Source of the DNA: an uncultured Alphaproteobacteria bacterium
Lineage (GTDB): Bacteria > Pseudomonadota > Alphaproteobacteria > Thalassobaculales > Thalassobaculaceae
NCBI GenBank assembly: GCA_938028645.1
Contig: CALIMD010000368.1
Span: 1-6,678 of the forward strand
Direction of reading: 5' to 3'
Length of the DNA stretch: 6,678 bases
In this document: in pieces, positions 3,718-6,678 of the stretch
Layout: each line of letters starts with the position of its first letter
Numbering within the stretch: position 1 is the stretch's first letter
Position numbers and translations under genes: made by a program
Notes under the pieces: model-generated
Seen by the model: only the letters and a program-made list of their open reading frames with translations
Databases searched by the model: none
Told to the model about the DNA's origin: nothing

Positions 3718-6678
3718 AACTTAGTCTTCAACTTCTCCCGGTACGTAGTTAAAAACGCCTGAAAACGACCAATTTCCTTGAAACGCTCGGTCAGAGTTCG
3801 AAAATCCTGCATATCTCCTTCTGTTTTATTAGTTATAAGCCGAAAAGCATCTCGGTATTCTGTCATGTCCATCTGCGTAGAATAAATTTGTCTAACTTTA
3901 TTAAGTGCATCGACTTGGTCACTCATGGATAAAGCTACGACCCAATTTAAAATTAAAGCCGCTGATAGATCATTAATTCTTCTTCCATCTCGACCAGCAT
4001 TCCCAATCAGGCGTTCAAAAACTTTTCCTGCACTCACCCAATCTCTAGTCCGCCAAAAAATATCTGATCTAAGTAGGTCGGCATCGCGATCGTTATCGCT
4101 TTTTATCAATTTCAATGCTGTTTCACTATCGCCTAATTCAAAAACACTTCGAGCCCGCAAACGTTTTCTTTGAAGTGCTAATTTTGGATCTAAACCTGGT
4201 GCTACGCTCTCATCCAAAGCTTCTAATGCGGTACTTGGTTGCCTATCCAACAGCCGTATCAGCGCAAGCCTGCTGCCAACTTGTGCTTTTTGAACCCCTT
4301 GCAATCTAAAACGCACCTGTCGATCTAAAAGCACCGATGCCCTATCCAATAAGTCAACCTCCACCAGCCTGTCGGCGAGCCTCTGGATAATCTTATCCCC
4401 TCGTCGCCCCACCGGTGTAAGCTCGCGAAATTGATCATATAGAGCAAGCGCAGTTAAAGGTGTCATTGCATCCGAGGTACCGTCAGTATAAATACCTGAA
4501 AAACTTTTTATCATTTTTTTAGAAACAGAACGCGCAAAAATATTATTTGGAAAAAATGTAACCGCTTGTCGCAATGAGGTAAGGCCAGCTGTAAAATCTT
4601 TCTCTTCAATATACAGCTCTCCTAACCTTCTTAATAGATCAAATTCCAACTGATCTCCTCTCCAAGCAAAACGCAGACGCTCTAGCCTTTCGATTGCTTG
4701 TGGACGTGTAATTGTATTATCTCGCAAATTATGTTCAATCAGGGCGCGCTTGGCACGCACACTTGCCCAGCGGTCTGTTCCGTTGGTTAACCTTCGCCAA
4801 AAGCTCAAAGCCGTAGCTATATCTTCTGAGGCATATAAGACCCTGCCTCTCAGATAGTTAAGTCTTGCTTGCTCTCCAACCGTAGGTTTTCCCTGTGCAA
4901 TCGCATCTAAAAATACCCCAGCGCCTCGATAGTCCTCTGCCCTGATGGCCGCCTCTGCCGCCAACAACGAAAGTTGGATTGAAAAATTGCGCGGATAGTC
5001 ACCGGGGATTTCACCAGCCCGAGCAAAGTGCTCAATCGCCGCCGCCCATTTTCCCTGAGCCGCATTAGATGCTCCCCGCCATAATTCTGCTTCGGAAAAC
5101 CCATTCAAAACACGGTTATCTAATTCCTTTTCTGCATCCACAAACCTACCTAATATAAATTGACTGGCACCACGTAGCGCTATCACATCGGGACGCCGGG
5201 CCATTTCCTCGTCCGAATCTGAAATGGTCCGCAATAATCCCATTGTCTCCGCAGCAAGGCCTTTTGCAAAATAAAACTGAGCTAGACTCAATCTAGGTCC
5301 ACCGCGTGCTATACTAGTTGCTTGTGATATTTGCTGTTGAATGGCCTGTTTCATTTCCAGAAATTCGTTGGGTTTGGTGCCTTGAGTCCAAGCCTCTAGA
5401 TTGAAAATTCGGCCCGGTTCCAACCCTCTAGGAAGTCCATCTAATTGAGCTCTTCGAGATTCTGTTGGACTGATTTTTGTTTGTCGTTTGGAAACCTCCA
5501 ACCCTTTAAACTCACTGGCCGTAATGGCAACTCCATCAGGCATAACACGTATTTCTAATTCATCAATTAAGGGACGAACTACAAGGCCTTGCGCTGACTT
5601 CAAGATCTCAAATTGTGCAAACCTACGCGGCGTTTCAATTCCTCTACTAAGCGGAGTGAGAGGAACGATAAAAAGCCTATCACCAACAATCGGATCATAA
5701 GTCTCAATAAATTTTCCAATCCCATCAGCCAATACGAAAACTCTTGGTCCTTGTGGACTTGTTTGTTGCGTTACCAGCTTTAAGTCGACATCGGGACGTT
5801 GTACCCGGGGTGATAGATCAACTACCCACGACTCTCCTTTTCTCCAAACAGTTGGAGAAATTCCGGGCGCGATTTTAGCAACAAGGGCCGAAGCGCCTCC
5901 TATCGGAAGCTGCTTAAAATCACTAATTATACCCATATCGTTACTTTGGATACCAGAAATATCAAATTGTGCCTTTCTTCCAAAGACTGCCCACAATTTT
6001 CCAGCTCTAACAAAAACAGCTGCTGGCACCCCTTCCTTCCAGTCAAAGTATAATGAATCAACATCGTTATTTTTTAGCAATCGAACAGAAACTTTCGAAC
6101 CCGATATAGAGATTTTTTCACGCCCACTCGATCTTTTTACAGACCAGTTGGTTTTGGTGAGCACTTCAAGCTTCTGTTGTTTTGGACTATCTTGTAGTCT
6201 TGCTTTTAAAGTCTCTTTTTTAGAGTCATCAATTTTTAAATTTTCCGTTTTTCCTGAATCAGAAATAACTATCGCACTATTATTTTGGGCTTGGTTAGAG
6301 AGGTTGGATTCACTAGCTCGTGTTTTTAACGGCATTTGCTGTTCAAAACTACCTTCTGCAGTTTTTGAAGTTTGGGTATTAATTGATGGTCGCGTTGATG
6401 TATTATTCGTCTTCACTCCCCCTAAACCTAATTGCTTCTCTATAAACTTTCTATTTTCTGCCCCTGTCTTATCCTCAACATTTGTTTCTGATTCATTAAT
6501 CAATCCTTCGTTGGCAGATTCTTTTGCTCTAATTTTCCTTCCTTTTAGAAAATCGACAACCACCTTTTGTCCACTTAGAAAATGTCTGAATTGGGTGCCA
6601 GCCGTATTTGGTATAGAGACAATTAGGCCGTTATTATTCGATTTTGTATAATTAATATTAGAAAATTGACCTGACCCT
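3699..6678 (-). CDS. Large AMIN-like/TPR-repeat protein of the flagellar cluster, 5' end outside the window
   Basis: The reading frame is open from the stop at 3699 to the right edge. A GTG at 6563 would give 954 residues, but the 38 codons before it also read as protein ('NGLIVSIPNTAGTQFRHFLS', then GQKVVVDFLKG across the GTG), so the real start is further right. Numbering from that GTG, residues 9-138 are an Asn/Ser/Lys/Glu-rich, probably disordered linker. Residues about 138-355 are beta-rich with repeated modules: AAVFVRAGKLWAVFG (181-195), PTVWRKGESWVVDLS (237-251) and GDRLFIVPL. Residues about 395-945 are an alpha solenoid with TPR-like units, for example 'LLRRLGELYIEEKDFTAGLT' (643-662), 'LRGRVLYASEDIATALSFWR' (571-590) and RTRDWVSAGKVFERL (838-852). 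No membrane helix is seen in the visible part. It is convergent with fliP. The function is unknown; the AMIN-like modules suggest a periplasmic, envelope-associated role, perhaps in motor assembly or stability, from context only. Confidence 0.85.
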   Translation of the reverse strand, partial: GSGQFSNINYTKSNNNGLIVSIPNTAGTQFRHFLSGQKVVVDFLKGRKIRAKESANEGLINESETNVEDKTGAENRKFIEKQLGLGGVKTNNTSTRPSINTQTSKTAEGSFEQQMPLKTRASESNLSNQAQNNSAIVISDSGKTENLKIDDSKKETLKARLQDSPKQQKLEVLTKTNWSVKRSSGREKISISGSKVSVRLLKNNDVDSLYFDWKEGVPAAVFVRAGKLWAVFGRKAQFDISGIQSNDMGIISDFKQLPIGGASALVAKIAPGISPTVWRKGESWVVDLSPRVQRPDVDLKLVTQQTSPQGPRVFVLADGIGKFIETYDPIVGDRLFIVPLTPLSRGIETPRRFAQFEILKSAQGLVVRPLIDELEIRVMPDGVAITASEFKGLEVSKRQTKISPTESRRAQLDGLPRGLEPGRIFNLEAWTQGTKPNEFLEMKQAIQQQISQATSIARGGPRLSLAQFYFAKGLAAETMGLLRTISDSDEEMARRPDVIALRGASQFILGRFVDAEKELDNRVLNGFSEAELWRGASNAAQGKWAAAIEHFARAGEIPGDYPRNFSIQLSLLAAEAAIRAEDYRGAGVFLDAIAQGKPTVGEQARLNYLRGRVLYASEDIATALSFWRRLTNGTDRWASVRAKRALIEHNLRDNTITRPQAIERLERLRFAWRGDQLEFDLLRRLGELYIEEKDFTAGLTSLRQAVTFFPNNIFARSVSKKMIKSFSGIYTDGTSDAMTPLTALALYDQFRELTPVGRRGDKIIQRLADRLVEVDLLDRASVLLDRQVRFRLQGVQKAQVGSRLALIRLLDRQPSTALEALDESVAPGLDPKLALQRKRLRARSVFELGDSETALKLIKSDNDRDADLLRSDIFWRTRDWVSAGKVFERLIGNAGRDGRRINDLSAALILNWVVALSMSDQVDALNKVRQIYSTQMDMTEYRDAFRLITNKTEGDMQDFRTLTERFKEIGRFQAFLTTYREKLKTKLLSEMN

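Noticed and set aside
4751..4767. Sigma-54-like TGGCACG...TTGC on the plus strand
   Set aside because: The GG and GC elements are 11 nt apart rather than 10, and the site lies inside the TPR gene in antisense orientation with no gene to drive.
6148..6651. 167-codon open frame on the plus strand
   Set aside because: It is antisense to the linker and first beta module of the TPR gene. Its Phe/Ser/Leu-rich translation mirrors the Lys/Glu/Asn/Ser-rich sense strand, and it has no family signature.
1..6678. CRISPR arrays, tRNA or rRNA genes, insertion sequences, attachment sites
   Set aside because: No spaced direct repeats, cloverleaf-like sequences, transposase reading frames or terminal inverted repeats were seen; almost all the sequence is accounted for by coding regions.

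Overview
The window is part of a flagellar basal-body and export-apparatus cluster. Its flagellar proteins look alphaproteobacterial: FlgC has the 'SASGMKAQGTRLRVISENIAN' type N-terminus, FliP the 'TSFTRIVVVLSLLRTALGTQQSPP' type core, and a free-standing FlhB C-domain protein sits beside them. The DNA is AT-rich, which suggests a low-GC, possibly marine, alphaproteobacterium related to Rhodospirillales-like lineages. That taxonomic placement is inference from gene content and protein style; no marker gene such as rRNA is present.

Layout. Positions 1-1635 are a minus-strand operon transcribed right to left: flgB, flgC, fliE, fliQ and the first 18 codons of fliR, which runs off the left edge. 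A 196-bp divergent intergenic region (1636-1831) follows. It holds a very good sigma-54 (-24/-12) promoter pointing at flgB and AT-rich, less certain sigma-70-like elements pointing right. Positions 1832-3666 are a plus-strand operon: an FlhX-like protein (FlhB C-terminal domain alone), a 111-residue helical orphan that resembles a flagellar secretion chaperone in size and pattern, fliO and fliP. These genes are tightly packed, with 1-nt and 4-nt overlaps at two of the three junctions. Positions 3699-6678 are a convergent minus-strand gene for a protein of at least 992 residues. It has repeated AMIN-like beta modules, a long disordered linker and a C-terminal TPR/alpha-solenoid half. Its true start lies beyond the right edge.

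How it works together. FliP, FliQ and FliR form the membrane export gate of the flagellar type III secretion system, and FliO assists assembly of FliP. FlhB is expected just beyond the left edge; the small FlhX-like protein resembles its cytoplasmic substrate-specificity domain. FliE, FlgB and FlgC are early exported substrates that join the export gate/MS ring to the rod. The orphan may be a chaperone or export accessory. The large TPR protein is probably an envelope protein associated with motility, by context only.

The points most worth a second look are the sigma-54 promoter, the orphan in the export-gate operon, the FlhX-like protein, and the unnamed AMIN-like/TPR protein, which a gene caller would truncate at an internal GTG. 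No RNA genes, mobile elements, CRISPR arrays or long repeats were seen.
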